This document shows positions 33,547 to 42,010 of a stretch of DNA of 64,000 nt, in pieces (the stretch's first letter is position 1; each line of letters opens with the position of its first letter). The stretch lies in NCBI RefSeq assembly GCF_011492945.1, contig NZ_CP045119.1:2728001-2792000 (forward strand). The letters run 5' to 3'. The notes beneath the pieces are model-generated. The model was given only the letters and a program-made list of their open reading frames with translations. It was not told where the DNA came from and searched no databases. This DNA is from Rubrobacter tropicus. GTDB taxonomy: Bacteria; Actinomycetota; Rubrobacteria; Rubrobacterales; Rubrobacteraceae. Made by a program: the position numbers and the translations under genes.

Positions 33547-34021
33547 GGCCGTTCGGGTGCCGCTTCCGAATATCCTCGACGAGCCCCTCTGAGGCGGCTT
33601 CCACGAGGTCTATGACGCGCTCGAAACCGTCCGCCTCGCCGAAGTAAGGGTCCGGGACTTCCCGCTCCGGTCCTTCCGGGTCGAAGTCCAGAAAAGGTCG
33701 GACCACGGCGCTGCCGGAGCACATGGCGGAGACGTGGCGGTAGTTCTCTTCATCCATCGTGAGGACGTAGTCGAAGCGGCGACAGTCTTCCGTTGAGAAC
33801 TTACGCGCCCGCTGGCCGCCGATGTCCAGGCCGCGTCTCGCGGCGCTCTCGACGGCCCGGCCGTCGGGCGGGGAGCCGACGTGCCAGCCGCCGGTCCCGG
33901 CGGAGTCCACCTCGACCTCGTCTTCGAGGCCCTCGCGCCGCAGCACGTTCTCGAAGACGCCCTGGGCTATCGGGCTCCGGCAGATGTTTCCCATGCAGAC
34001 GAACAAGACTCTTGTGGTCAT
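33539..34021 (-). CDS. low-molecular-weight protein tyrosine phosphatase
   Basis: 160 residues. The P-loop CMGNICRSP (C(X)5R, residues 9-17) and the general-acid DPYFGEADGF motif near 125-134 are intact. The start ATG at 34021 follows a promoter-like -10 with only 7 bases between them and no ribosome site, so the mRNA may be leaderless. Overlaps the fructosamine kinase gene downstream; LMW phosphatase plus fructosamine kinase pairs act on phosphorylated Amadori products in some bacteria (inference here). Confidence 0.92.
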   Translation of the reverse strand: MTTRVLFVCMGNICRSPIAQGVFENVLRREGLEDEVEVDSAGTGGWHVGSPPDGRAVESAARRGLDIGGQRARKFSTEDCRRFDYVLTMDEENYRHVSAMCSGSAVVRPFLDFDPEGPEREVPDPYFGEADGFERVIDLVEAASEGLVEDIRKRHPNGHG

Positions 34022-34028
34022 GGGGACG

Positions 34029-34057
34029 AATATACCGGCGGAGGCGGGCGTTGTCAG
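34029..34057 (-). promoter_or_regulatory. promoter for the phosphatase-kinase pair, probably leaderless
   Basis: On the minus strand CTGACA (34057-34052) and TATATT (34034-34029) are separated by 17 bases. The ATG lies 7 bases after the -10, so transcription should begin at or next to the start codon. Confidence 0.55.
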
Positions 34058-34067
34058 CGCCCCGTCA

Positions 34068-34180
34068 AGCGGGTTGCAGGAGGTTGGACCTCTGGGCAAA
34101 GCTTTCAGCTCTCAGCGGTCAGCTTTCGGCCAAGAGCAAAAAGCTGAAAGCGGAGGCGAAGCCGCAGCGCGCTGACGGCC
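34068..34180 (-). repeat. composite intergenic repeat, full copy
   Basis: GCGGGTTGCAGGAGGTTGG...CCTCTGGGCAA hairpin (34071-34099), GCTTTCAGCT (34101-34110) pairing with AGCTGAAAGC (34142-34151), the AAGAGCAAAAAGCTGA core (34132-34147), then GGCGAAGCCGCAGCGCGCTGACGG. Module order reads left to right as in the copies at 21828 and 28411. It separates the phosphatase promoter from the response regulator stop. Confidence 0.78.
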
Positions 34181-34181
34181 G

Positions 34182-34826
34182 TCAACCTCCCAAGCCCGCC
34201 TCGCGGGCGCGGATGGCGGCCTGGACGCGGTCTGCGACCTGGAGCTTGCGGAAGATGTTGGAGACGTGGTTCTGGACTGTCTTGAGGCTGAGGAAGAGTT
34301 CGGCCGAGATCTCGGCGTTGCTAGCCCCGCGCGCGATGCGGGCCAGGATCTCCTCTTCCCGCTCGGTCAACTCGGGGAACGCCCGCGCGTTCTGGGGCCG
34401 CCCGGCGGAGAACAGCCCCATCACCCGCCGGGCGATGCCGGGACCGAAGATTGCCTCCCCGTTGGCGACGGCGCGGATGGCGCGCAGGACCTCGTCCTGG
34501 TGCGCCCCCTTCAACAAGTAGCCCAAAGCGCCGGCCCGCACGGCGGCGAAGACCGAGTCGTCGTCCTCGAGCATGGTAACGACGAGTACGCTGGCGTCGG
34601 GATTGAATCTCAGTATGTCGCGCGTCGCCTCGATGCCGTTCTTGTTCGGCATGTTGAGGTCCATCAGGATCACGTCGGGCCGCAGCTCGGCGGCCAGCCT
34701 GACGGCCTCCTCCCCGTCGGCGGCCTCCCCGACGACCTCGGTCTCCTCCACCGAGTCGAGCAGCCCGTGCATCCCGTCCCTGAAGAGGGGATGGTCGTCG
34801 GCGAGGAGCACGCGGAAGGGGCTCAC
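34182..34826 (-). CDS. NarL/FixJ-type response regulator
   Basis: 214 residues: receiver domain with LLADDHPLFRDGM, phospho-acceptor Asp in VILMDLNMPNKNG, switch Thr/Lys in VVTMLEDDD and YLLKGAHQDE, then a LuxR-type helix-turn-helix (LTEREEEILARIARGASNAE, LSLKTVQNHVSNIFRKLQV). Start is a GTG overlapping the kinase gene's TGA (GTGA), so the pair is coupled. Target genes not identifiable; the adjacent secreted-protein genes are candidates. Confidence 0.94.
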   Translation of the reverse strand: MSPFRVLLADDHPLFRDGMHGLLDSVEETEVVGEAADGEEAVRLAAELRPDVILMDLNMPNKNGIEATRDILRFNPDASVLVVTMLEDDDSVFAAVRAGALGYLLKGAHQDEVLRAIRAVANGEAIFGPGIARRVMGLFSAGRPQNARAFPELTEREEEILARIARGASNAEISAELFLSLKTVQNHVSNIFRKLQVADRVQAAIRAREAGLGG

Positions 34827-36964
34827 GCGCCGCCCTCGGGGGAAAACGGCAGTTCCGCCCGCACGAGGGTGCCGCCGTCCGGGTGCGCCCCCACGGCCAG
34901 CGTGCCGCCGAGCTCTTCCGCCCGCTCCCGCATGGAGGAGAGGCCCACGCCGAGACCGCCGTCCGGGTTTAGCCCGCGCCCGTCGTCCCGAACCTCGAGG
35001 AGGAGCACACCGGCCCCCTCGTCGGGCCCCACCGTTACCCTGCACGAGCGCGCGTCCGAGTGGCGGACGACGTTGGTCATCGCCTCCTGCGCTATGTGGT
35101 AGGCCGCGACCTCCACGGCCGCCGGGAGCGACGGCAGCGGGCCGCCGTTCAGGCTCTCGACCTCGACCTCTAGCCCGTTGTGGCTGTACTGGGCTGCCGT
35201 CTCGAGGAGGGCCGGGATCAGGCCAAGCTCGTCGAGCGTGGGCGGACGGAGGGCGTGGACGGAGCGCCGGACGTCGGATACGGCATCCCGGGCGCGCTCG
35301 GCCAGATCCGAGAGCAGGTCCGCTGCGTCGGGGTCGCGGGCGAGCTTGTTACGGGCCGTCTCTATCTTCAGGGTGAGGGCGGCGAGCCGCGGCCCCACGC
35401 CGTCGTGCAGGTCGCGCCTGAGGCGCCGGCGCTCCTCCTCGCGGGCCGTGACGAGGCGCTCGCGCGAGTTCTGCAGGTCCGCGGTCAGGCGCGAGGCGCG
35501 CACGGCGACCCCGATCTGGCGCGCCAGGTCCCCCAGGAGCCGGCGGTCGGCCGGCGCGAAATCCGTCTCGCCCGCGCGCCGTCCGAGGACCAGCCACCCG
35601 ACCCGCTCTCCCCCGTAGAGGAGCGGGAGCCTGACGATGTCGGCCACGGGTGCGCCGGTCTCGGCGGCGACCTCGCCCGGCCCGCCGACCTCGATGGCGA
35701 CGTAGGGGAGCCTCAGGGCCTCGGCGACCGTGCGGGTGACGGCAGGCAGCATGACGTTGGGGGTAAGCGTGGTCTCCAGGCGCTCCCCGAGCTTGCTTAG
35801 CGCCGCGTAGGGGTCGTCGCGCTCGCCGTAGAGCAGGCGGTTGACCCCGCGTTGCAGACGGTCCCTCAGTGGCGCGAAGAGGACCGCGACGAGCCCCGTG
35901 GCGAAGAGCGAGACCAGGAAGTTGCCGCCCGAGTGGAAGATCATGCCCGTCACGCCCACGATAAGCACGTAGAGGGCGAGGACGCAGGCCGTCAGGGCCC
36001 CGTAGACGAGCGCGCGGTTGATGATGAGGTCGGCCTTGAACAGGTGGTAGCGCTGCATCGCGATGCCGAAGGCCACGGGCATCGGAAGGGCGAAGAGCCA
36101 GAACGCCGGGACGCCGTAGAGTTCGTAGAGACCGCGGGCGTGACCCGAGTCGGGCAGGAGCACGTCGGGCAGGTACACGAGCCCGTAACCGACGCACGCG
36201 CCGGCCACGATCAGAACCACCCACTTGGTCATCAGGCGCTGCCTCATATCCGCCCGGCGGTAACGCACGGCCTGCGCCGCCAGGCCCAGGCCCCAGCCGA
36301 GCAGCAGGAGGACCAGGAACGCGGCGAACGACGCCTCGAACGGGTCTATCAGGCTGAACCACGATCCCGGAAAGATCCCCCACGCCAAACAATAGAAGAA
36401 CCAGGCAACGGCGCTGAACTTTGTCCAACCGGGCACGAAGCGGCCGTCCGGAAAGAGCAAGAAGAACATTACCGCCAGCAGCACCCCTGCGGCCTGCGTC
36501 AGGTCCGCGAGCGGTTGCAGTACGGGGGGAAGGGCGAGCGCGTCCAGGGTCGGCGTCACCCACACGGCGTAGGCTATAAAGACAGAGGAGAAGAAGAGCG
36601 AAGACCAGTCTCGCTTGTTGCGCCAGGCTATGGCAAGCGAGATCAGCGTAAAGGTCAGCACGAAGAGGACCTCGAGCGACAACACGGCGAGGGCGTAATG
36701 GCCGGCCCCTGGCACCAGGTACCCGAGCGGGCCGTCCACGGCCCCGAGATGGCCCGACACGCGGCGGGCCACCCCCGCGAGCTCCCCGTACCTGGCGGGT
36801 ACGGCGAGGACGAACAGGATCAGGGACAACCCCACGAGCGTCCGCGCCGCGACCCGCGCGATCAGGGGGGCGCGCGGCGCGTTGGACGGCGCCGCGTCAG
36901 GCTTCATCGCCGCCCACACGGACAAGGCGTCCGGCGGGATGAGCCCCTCGACCGCCCCTCTCAC
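34823..36964 (-). CDS. membrane sensor histidine kinase (NarL-system type)
   Basis: 713 residues. About eight to ten hydrophobic helices fill residues 30-340 (two blocks around 30-110 and 120-340); a GAF-like domain follows, then the HisKA_3 dimerisation helix RRDLHDGVGPRLAALTLKIE with the phospho-His, and an HATPase_c domain with N-box NVVRHSDAR and G-boxes VRDDGRGL and GVGLSSMRERA. Start GTG with GGGAG upstream; an ATG at 36907 is the alternative. The large membrane input suggests sensing in or across the bilayer. Ligand unknown. Confidence 0.9.
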   Translation of the reverse strand: MRGAVEGLIPPDALSVWAAMKPDAAPSNAPRAPLIARVAARTLVGLSLILFVLAVPARYGELAGVARRVSGHLGAVDGPLGYLVPGAGHYALAVLSLEVLFVLTFTLISLAIAWRNKRDWSSLFFSSVFIAYAVWVTPTLDALALPPVLQPLADLTQAAGVLLAVMFFLLFPDGRFVPGWTKFSAVAWFFYCLAWGIFPGSWFSLIDPFEASFAAFLVLLLLGWGLGLAAQAVRYRRADMRQRLMTKWVVLIVAGACVGYGLVYLPDVLLPDSGHARGLYELYGVPAFWLFALPMPVAFGIAMQRYHLFKADLIINRALVYGALTACVLALYVLIVGVTGMIFHSGGNFLVSLFATGLVAVLFAPLRDRLQRGVNRLLYGERDDPYAALSKLGERLETTLTPNVMLPAVTRTVAEALRLPYVAIEVGGPGEVAAETGAPVADIVRLPLLYGGERVGWLVLGRRAGETDFAPADRRLLGDLARQIGVAVRASRLTADLQNSRERLVTAREEERRRLRRDLHDGVGPRLAALTLKIETARNKLARDPDAADLLSDLAERARDAVSDVRRSVHALRPPTLDELGLIPALLETAAQYSHNGLEVEVESLNGGPLPSLPAAVEVAAYHIAQEAMTNVVRHSDARSCRVTVGPDEGAGVLLLEVRDDGRGLNPDGGLGVGLSSMRERAEELGGTLAVGAHPDGGTLVRAELPFSPEGGA

Positions 36965-37055
36965 TCGCGACTCCCACCACGAGTAAATAATGGCACAAGC
37001 ACGGGCCCGTTACACCTTTCGGGAACCGTCATCCTTCCGGGCGCGTGCCTCGACA

Positions 37056-38546
37056 TCACCTGACCGTGAACGACCAGGACCTCGCGCCGACGTTGCCGGC
37101 CTCATCGGTGGCGACCAGCCTGACGTTCTTCTTTCCGGCCGAGAGACTCGGGGAGTTGTAGACGAGGACGTCCGTCGAGGAACCGTAAGTGTACTTGGCC
37201 GCGGGGATCAAAGCCCCGTTCACGTAGAGCTTTATGTCGCCCTCGACGAGGTTCGTCAGGTTGTCCTTGACGGTCGCCCTGATCGTGGGCGTGCGGTCGC
37301 TCGTGGTCGATCCCGAAAGGGGGCGCATGGCGCTGATAGTCGGCTTTATGGTGTCGACGGTCCACGTGCGGACCGCCGGGGTCGCGTCCGCGTTGCCCGC
37401 CACGTCTGTGGCCCGCACCCTGAAAGTGTGGGTCCCGTTCGCAACGGTATAGGTCTTCGGCGAGGCGCAGCCTGCGAAGGCGGCCCCGTCCAGGCTGCAC
37501 TCGAAGGCCGATCCCGTTTCGGAGGAGACGAAGCCGAGGCTCGCCGCGGCGTTCCTGGTCGGGTTCGGGGGGCCCGAGGTGATCGTGGTCTGGGGCGGGA
37601 TGGAGTCCTGCTGCCAGTCAGGCTTCTCGTCCTTACGCAGGGTGGTATCAACGCCCTTCTTGTTGGCACCGCTTTCGTCCATCATCCATATGTCCCCACC
37701 CCTCACGTACGCGATGCTGTTGCCATCAGGCGACCATGTGGGCTGCGAGCCCCCACCATCACCCGTGGTCAGGTTCACCTTGCCGCTGCCATTGCTCGCG
37801 TTCATCGTCCACACGTCTGCTTTTGTCGAGTAGGCAATCCGCGTGCCGTCGGGCGACCAGGTTGGGTCTTCGTCGTTGTACTGGTATACGGGGGTCATTG
37901 TGCTGTCGTCGTCCGTGAGGTTGAGTGCGTCGTTGGTAGCGGGGTTGGCATCCATCACGTAGATATTGCTGTTGGTGTCGCCAGGGCGTCCTTCGCTGAG
38001 GAAGGCGAAACGGCTTCCGTCGGGCGACCACGCGGGCTGCGTGTCGCGCACGCCTTGCGGGGTATTGGTCATCTGCACGAGGTCGCTACCGTCAGCGTCC
38101 ATCACCCATATCTCAAGGTCCGTGGTCGTGTCGGTATCAGACTTGCCTGCCACGAAGGCAATCCGCGTGCCATCGGGCGACCAGGTGGGCTCCTGTTCCG
38201 CTATCGTGTCCGTCGAGGTGAGCTGCTGCCGCCCGCTGCCGTCGGCGTTCATGACGGATATCTCTTTGCTGTTCCTGCTCGTGCTCTGGAAGACTATCCG
38301 CGTGCCATCGGGCGACCAGGTAGGCTGGCTCTCGCCAGGGCTGGTGCCGGGCACCTTGGCGGCGGTGCTGTTGCCAGGGAAGGTCGTGTAGAGTCCAGGT
38401 CCGGTAGAGCGGTCGCTCCAGAAGATGATCTTGCCGTTCTTCCCCGGGAACGCCGCCTCCGCCGGTTTCGTCGCGAGCAGCGCGAGAAGCGCCAGGGACA
38501 CCGCCGCGATCAGCATGAAAAGTTTGATCTGGCCTGTCTTGGTCAT
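37056..38546 (-). CDS. secreted TolB-like beta-propeller protein with C-terminal Ig-like module
   Basis: 496 residues. A signal peptide (about 1-31, ending KPAEAAF) is followed by a propeller with six or seven blades marked by repeated PTWSPDGTRI / PAWSPDGSRF motifs, and then a C-terminal 170 residues (from TTITSGP) with ETGSAFECSLDGAAFAGC, VRATDVAGNADATPAVRTWT and TPTIRATVKDN. That tail is closely repeated in the next gene. Start ATG at 38546 with AAGGAA upstream. Extracellular; binding partner or glycan/protein target unknown. Confidence 0.85.
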   Translation of the reverse strand: MTKTGQIKLFMLIAAVSLALLALLATKPAEAAFPGKNGKIIFWSDRSTGPGLYTTFPGNSTAAKVPGTSPGESQPTWSPDGTRIVFQSTSRNSKEISVMNADGSGRQQLTSTDTIAEQEPTWSPDGTRIAFVAGKSDTDTTTDLEIWVMDADGSDLVQMTNTPQGVRDTQPAWSPDGSRFAFLSEGRPGDTNSNIYVMDANPATNDALNLTDDDSTMTPVYQYNDEDPTWSPDGTRIAYSTKADVWTMNASNGSGKVNLTTGDGGGSQPTWSPDGNSIAYVRGGDIWMMDESGANKKGVDTTLRKDEKPDWQQDSIPPQTTITSGPPNPTRNAAASLGFVSSETGSAFECSLDGAAFAGCASPKTYTVANGTHTFRVRATDVAGNADATPAVRTWTVDTIKPTISAMRPLSGSTTSDRTPTIRATVKDNLTNLVEGDIKLYVNGALIPAAKYTYGSSTDVLVYNSPSLSAGKKNVRLVATDEAGNVGARSWSFTVR

Positions 38547-38581
38547 CTGCAAGGTTCCTTTCTCCGAACCGGGTTTTTCCG

Positions 38582-40720
38582 TTACCTGATCGTGAAGTAC
38601 CAGGACTTCGTCCCGGCGTTCCTCGCCCCGTCCATCGCCACTATCTTCACGGTCTTCTTGCCTTTCGCGAGACTCGGCGAGTTGTAGACGAGGAGGCCCG
38701 TGGAAGCGGCGTACCTGAACTTGGCCGGAGGGATCGCTTTCCCCGCCACGTAGAGCTTTATGTTGCCCGTGCTCAGGGGTCTGTTGTCCTTGACGGTCGC
38801 CCTGATGGTCGGGGTCGTGTCCCGGATTACCGAACCGTGCCCGGGGGACATCCCGCTGATGGTCGGCTTTATTGTGTCGACGGTCCACGTGCGAACGGCG
38901 GGAGTAGTGTCCGCGTTGCCGGCCACGTCCTTCGCCCGCACGGAGAAGGTGTGGGGGCCGTTGGAGAGCCCGGTGTAGCCCTTCGGGGAGGAGCAGGCCG
39001 CGAATGCGCCGCCGTCCAGCCTGCACTCGAAGGTCGAACCGGTCTCGCTGGAGGCAAGGCCAAAGCTGGCGGAGGGGAGGTTGACCACGCCCGTCGGGCC
39101 CGAGGTTATGGTCGTGTCGGGGGCGTTGGTATCGAGCTGGCTGTCCAGCAAGATCCCGTCTTCTATCGCCGCCGTCGAGACGTTGCCCGCGTTGTCCCGG
39201 TACTGGACGTGGACGGTCTTGGTCCCGTCGCCGCCGCTCAAAAGCCACGAACGGCCCGTAGAGTAGGGTTCCCACGCGGACCACGTTTCGGTGTTCTCGT
39301 TGCGGAACCGCATGTGGCCCACCCCGGAGCCGGGCAGCGGGTCTGTGGCCGAGAGGTCGAGCCTCACCGTCGCGTTGTTCGTGGCGGCGGCGTCGCCGTT
39401 TATCCTGACCGTGCCCGTGGGCGCCACGTTGTTTACGGAGACGGTCCTCGCATACTCGTTCGTGCCGCCGTCCTTGTCCGTCACCCTGCCTCTGACCGTC
39501 ATGTTTGGCTGGTCGAGGGCGGTGCAGGTTTTGCTCGGGGCACCCGACGAAACAAAGCCGGGTCCGTCACCGCAGTCGAAGGCGTAGGAGAGCGCAGCCC
39601 CGTCGGCGCCCGACGGATCGGCGACGTTCGAGAGTGAGATCTGGAAGTTTCCGCCCTGGTCCACCTCTGCCGGGGCCTCGAAGGCTGCCGTCGGCGCCAC
39701 GTTGTTCACCGTGATCGTCCTGGTGTACTCGGTAAAGCCGCCGTCCTTATCGATGATCCGGGCGCGTACGGACCTGGCACCATTATCGTCGAAGGTGCAA
39801 TTAGTAGACGCAGCAGTACCGCTGCTTGCGTAGGTGGCCCCGTCGAGCGGGCCGCCGTTGCAGTCGAAGGCGTAGTGGAACCCGGCGGTCGTGTCGGCCT
39901 GTCCGTCTTGAGTATTGAAGTTGCCTTTGGCCAGGGAGATCGTCGCCGTGCCGCCCTCGTTGATCGAAGCCGGAGCGTCGAGCACCGCGACCGGGTCGCG
40001 GTTGGTGATAGTAACGTTCACGGTAGCGGTGCGGGAAGCCCCGTCGCTGTCAGTCGCAGTCGCGCTCACGCTACCCGTCGCCGGACCGTCGAAGAAACCG
40101 CACCAGACGGTGAACGAGCTTTCCTGCCACTCGGAACCGTTGGTGCCGCAACCAGTGTTCAGGGTCCACGTGTCGTTGCCCGGATCGCTTACCGAGAGGT
40201 TGTAGCCATGGGATGCGTAACCCAGCGCGAAACTGCCACCCTCCTGTACGCTGGGAAAGCCATTCTGCAGGGTAACCGCCGGGGCCACGTTGTTGACGCC
40301 GAGCGAGAAGGTGGTGTCCACAGAATCCGTGCCGTCGGAAGCGGTGATCGTGACGGTCCGGCTCTCGTCGGGGCCGTCGCTGGTACGGAACGTCCAGCTC
40401 CAGGTGCCGTTCGCGTCGTCTTTCGTCACGGTCCCGACGGAGGCGGAGAGGGTAACGGTGGCGTTGCCGTCAGGGTCCGAGAACGTGCCCGTGTTGGAAG
40501 CCGTCTGCCCCTCGTTGACGACCACGGAACCGTTGTTCGCGTTCACCGCGGGGGGCGTGTGCTCGTCGGGGATGCAGACCCGCACGCCGTCGACAAACTC
40601 GCAGGTTTGCGTGTGGTTGGCCCAGGCTGGTCCTGCCATGAGTACGGACAACAGCACCACCGCCAAAGCGGTGGCCGCCGCGTAAGACATCCGTCCCGTT
40701 CTCTCGACTATGCTTCTCAT
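38582..40720 (-). CDS. large secreted protein with PKD/cadherin-like repeats and the same C-terminal module
   Basis: 712 residues. Signal peptide about 1-34 (ending GPAWAN). Five or so immunoglobulin-like units with VNNVAPAVTLQ / VNNVAPTAAFEAP / VNNVAPTGTV spacers and DPDGNATVTL, DSDGAS, DKDGGF/DKDGGT motifs, which suggest calcium-binding PKD or cadherin folds. The last 170 residues repeat the tail of the downstream gene (ETGSTFECRLDGGAFAAC, SVRAKDVAGNADTTPAVRTW). No membrane anchor at the end. GGGGAG before the ATG. Probably an adhesive or cell-surface scaffold; cotranscribed with the propeller protein (35 bases apart). Confidence 0.85.
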   Translation of the reverse strand: MRSIVERTGRMSYAAATALAVVLLSVLMAGPAWANHTQTCEFVDGVRVCIPDEHTPPAVNANNGSVVVNEGQTASNTGTFSDPDGNATVTLSASVGTVTKDDANGTWSWTFRTSDGPDESRTVTITASDGTDSVDTTFSLGVNNVAPAVTLQNGFPSVQEGGSFALGYASHGYNLSVSDPGNDTWTLNTGCGTNGSEWQESSFTVWCGFFDGPATGSVSATATDSDGASRTATVNVTITNRDPVAVLDAPASINEGGTATISLAKGNFNTQDGQADTTAGFHYAFDCNGGPLDGATYASSGTAASTNCTFDDNGARSVRARIIDKDGGFTEYTRTITVNNVAPTAAFEAPAEVDQGGNFQISLSNVADPSGADGAALSYAFDCGDGPGFVSSGAPSKTCTALDQPNMTVRGRVTDKDGGTNEYARTVSVNNVAPTGTVRINGDAAATNNATVRLDLSATDPLPGSGVGHMRFRNENTETWSAWEPYSTGRSWLLSGGDGTKTVHVQYRDNAGNVSTAAIEDGILLDSQLDTNAPDTTITSGPTGVVNLPSASFGLASSETGSTFECRLDGGAFAACSSPKGYTGLSNGPHTFSVRAKDVAGNADTTPAVRTWTVDTIKPTISGMSPGHGSVIRDTTPTIRATVKDNRPLSTGNIKLYVAGKAIPPAKFRYAASTGLLVYNSPSLAKGKKTVKIVAMDGARNAGTKSWYFTIR

Positions 40721-40735
40721 GTCTCTGCTCCCCGG

Positions 40736-40850
40736 GCGCGTTCCAGTGCGGATACCCTAAAGCCGGGGGCTTTCCCGCCGCATCGGGCGGTCTCCCGAAC
40801 CTGCCGGGAACTTTGTCCCGGGCAACTGGGTCCGCGGCCCGGCGAGAGCG
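40736..40850 (-). promoter_or_regulatory. possible structured 5' leader of the secreted-protein operon
   Basis: The 100 or so bases before the start codon contain three stems on the minus strand: CCGGGA..TCCCGG, CGGGAGACCGCCCG and AAAGCCCCCGGCTTT, just upstream of the ribosome site. The arrangement could be a regulatory RNA, but it matches no riboswitch I can name. Low support. Confidence 0.25.
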
Positions 40851-40899
40851 GGTTTTGTTAGACTGGCCTTTCCCGTAACAACGGCGAAGGAGGAGACGG

Positions 40900-41949
40900 A
40901 TGGCAGAGGTAAAGAGGGTAGGGATGCTCACCGGCGGCGGAGACGCGCCGGGCCTCAACGGCGTCATAAGGGCCGTAACCATGAAATGCATCGAGGACTA
41001 CGGCCACGAGGTGGTCGGCCTCAAGCGCGGCTGGAAGAGCCTGCTGGATCCGGAGCAGGACACCGTCATGCCCCTCGGCGTCGAAGACGTCCGCTACATC
41101 CTGCAGGAAGGCGGTACCATCCTCGGCTCCTCCCGCACCAACCCGTACAAGAAAGAGGGCGACCCCGAGAAGGTGGTCAAGCAACTAGAAGAGTTCGGCG
41201 TAGACGCCCTCGTCGCCATCGGCGGGGACGACACTTTGGGCGTCGCCAAGCGCCTGCACGACGACTTCGGCACGCAGGTAATAGGTTGCCCCAAGACCAT
41301 AGACAACGACCTCTCGGCGACGGACACCACCTTCGGCTACGACACCGCCGTCTCGATAGCCACCGACGCCATAGACAAGCTAAGGACCACGGCCAAGAGC
41401 CACGAGCGGGTAGTGGTCGTCGAGGTCATGGGGCGTCACGCGGGTTGGATCACCTGGGGCGCGGGCCTCGCGAGCGCGGCCAACGTCACCCTCATCCCCG
41501 AGGTCGAACCCGACCTCGACCAGATCGCCTCCATCTTCGAGAAACGCGCCAAGAGCGGCGAGAAGTGGGGCCTGGTGGCCGTCTCCGAAGGCGTAACCCT
41601 CTCCGAAGAGTTCATGACCCAGAACGCCGAAACCGACGAGTTCGGCCACGTCCGCCTCGGCGGCATAGCCGAAACGCTCGCCAAAGAGATAGAGTCCCGC
41701 ACCGGCATCGAGACCCGCCACGTGGTCCTCGGCCACCTCCAGCGAGGAGGCACCCCTACGGCCTACGACCGCATCCTCTCCACGCGCTACGGCCTGCGCG
41801 CCGCCGAAGCCGTCAACAACGGCGAGTGGGGCAAGATGGTCGCATTGCGTGGCAACGAAATAGTCACCGTAGACCTCTCCGAGGCCACGGACGAGACCAA
41901 GACGGTCCCGAACGACCTCTACAAAGCGGCCGAGACGTTCTTTGGGTAG
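40900..41949 (+). CDS. pfp: 6-phosphofructokinase, PPi-dependent type by active-site residues
   Basis: 349 residues. MLTGGGDAPGLNGVIRA gives the nucleotide/PPi loop, and IGGDD (107-111) and PKTIDNDL (131-138) the active site. Asp111 stands where ATP enzymes have Gly (GGDG), and Lys132 where E. coli has Gly (PGTIDND); this Asp/Lys pair marks pyrophosphate-dependent enzymes (established). VVEVMGRHAGW and GHLQRGGTPTAYDR bind fructose-6-phosphate. GGAGGAG precedes the ATG. It may run reversibly in glycolysis and gluconeogenesis, which suits growth on fatty acids through the glyoxylate shunt. Confidence 0.9.
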   Translation: MAEVKRVGMLTGGGDAPGLNGVIRAVTMKCIEDYGHEVVGLKRGWKSLLDPEQDTVMPLGVEDVRYILQEGGTILGSSRTNPYKKEGDPEKVVKQLEEFGVDALVAIGGDDTLGVAKRLHDDFGTQVIGCPKTIDNDLSATDTTFGYDTAVSIATDAIDKLRTTAKSHERVVVVEVMGRHAGWITWGAGLASAANVTLIPEVEPDLDQIASIFEKRAKSGEKWGLVAVSEGVTLSEEFMTQNAETDEFGHVRLGGIAETLAKEIESRTGIETRHVVLGHLQRGGTPTAYDRILSTRYGLRAAEAVNNGEWGKMVALRGNEIVTVDLSEATDETKTVPNDLYKAAETFFG

Positions 41950-41989
41950 AGAGCTGAGGCGAAGCCGCAGCGGGCTGATCGCTGACGGC
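41950..41989 (+). repeat. partial composite repeat (GCGAAGCCGCAGCGGGCTGA block)
   Basis: AGCTGAGGCGAAGCCGCAGCGGGCTGATCGCTGACGGCGCG-like stretch; only the right-hand modules of the full repeat are present, directly after the phosphofructokinase stop. Confidence 0.7.
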
Positions 41990-42010
41990 GCGGTCCGCTT
42001 CGCGGACCGC
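41990..42010. terminator. bidirectional hairpin between convergent genes
   Basis: GCGGTCCGC (41990-41998) and GCGGACCGC (42002-42010) form a perfect 9-bp stem with a 3-base loop. The right arm touches the accA stop codon, so the stem can end transcripts from both sides. Confidence 0.65.

Noticed and set aside
38547-39284. N-terminal extension of the TolB-like protein
   Set aside because: It overlaps the neighbouring secreted protein's coding sequence in another frame; a signal peptide with a ribosome site starts at 38546.
40736-40850. Cyclic-di-GMP or cyclic-di-AMP riboswitch before the secreted proteins
   Set aside because: Stems are present, but the conserved core bases of the GEMM and ydaO classes could not be found; kept only as a weak structured-leader entry.
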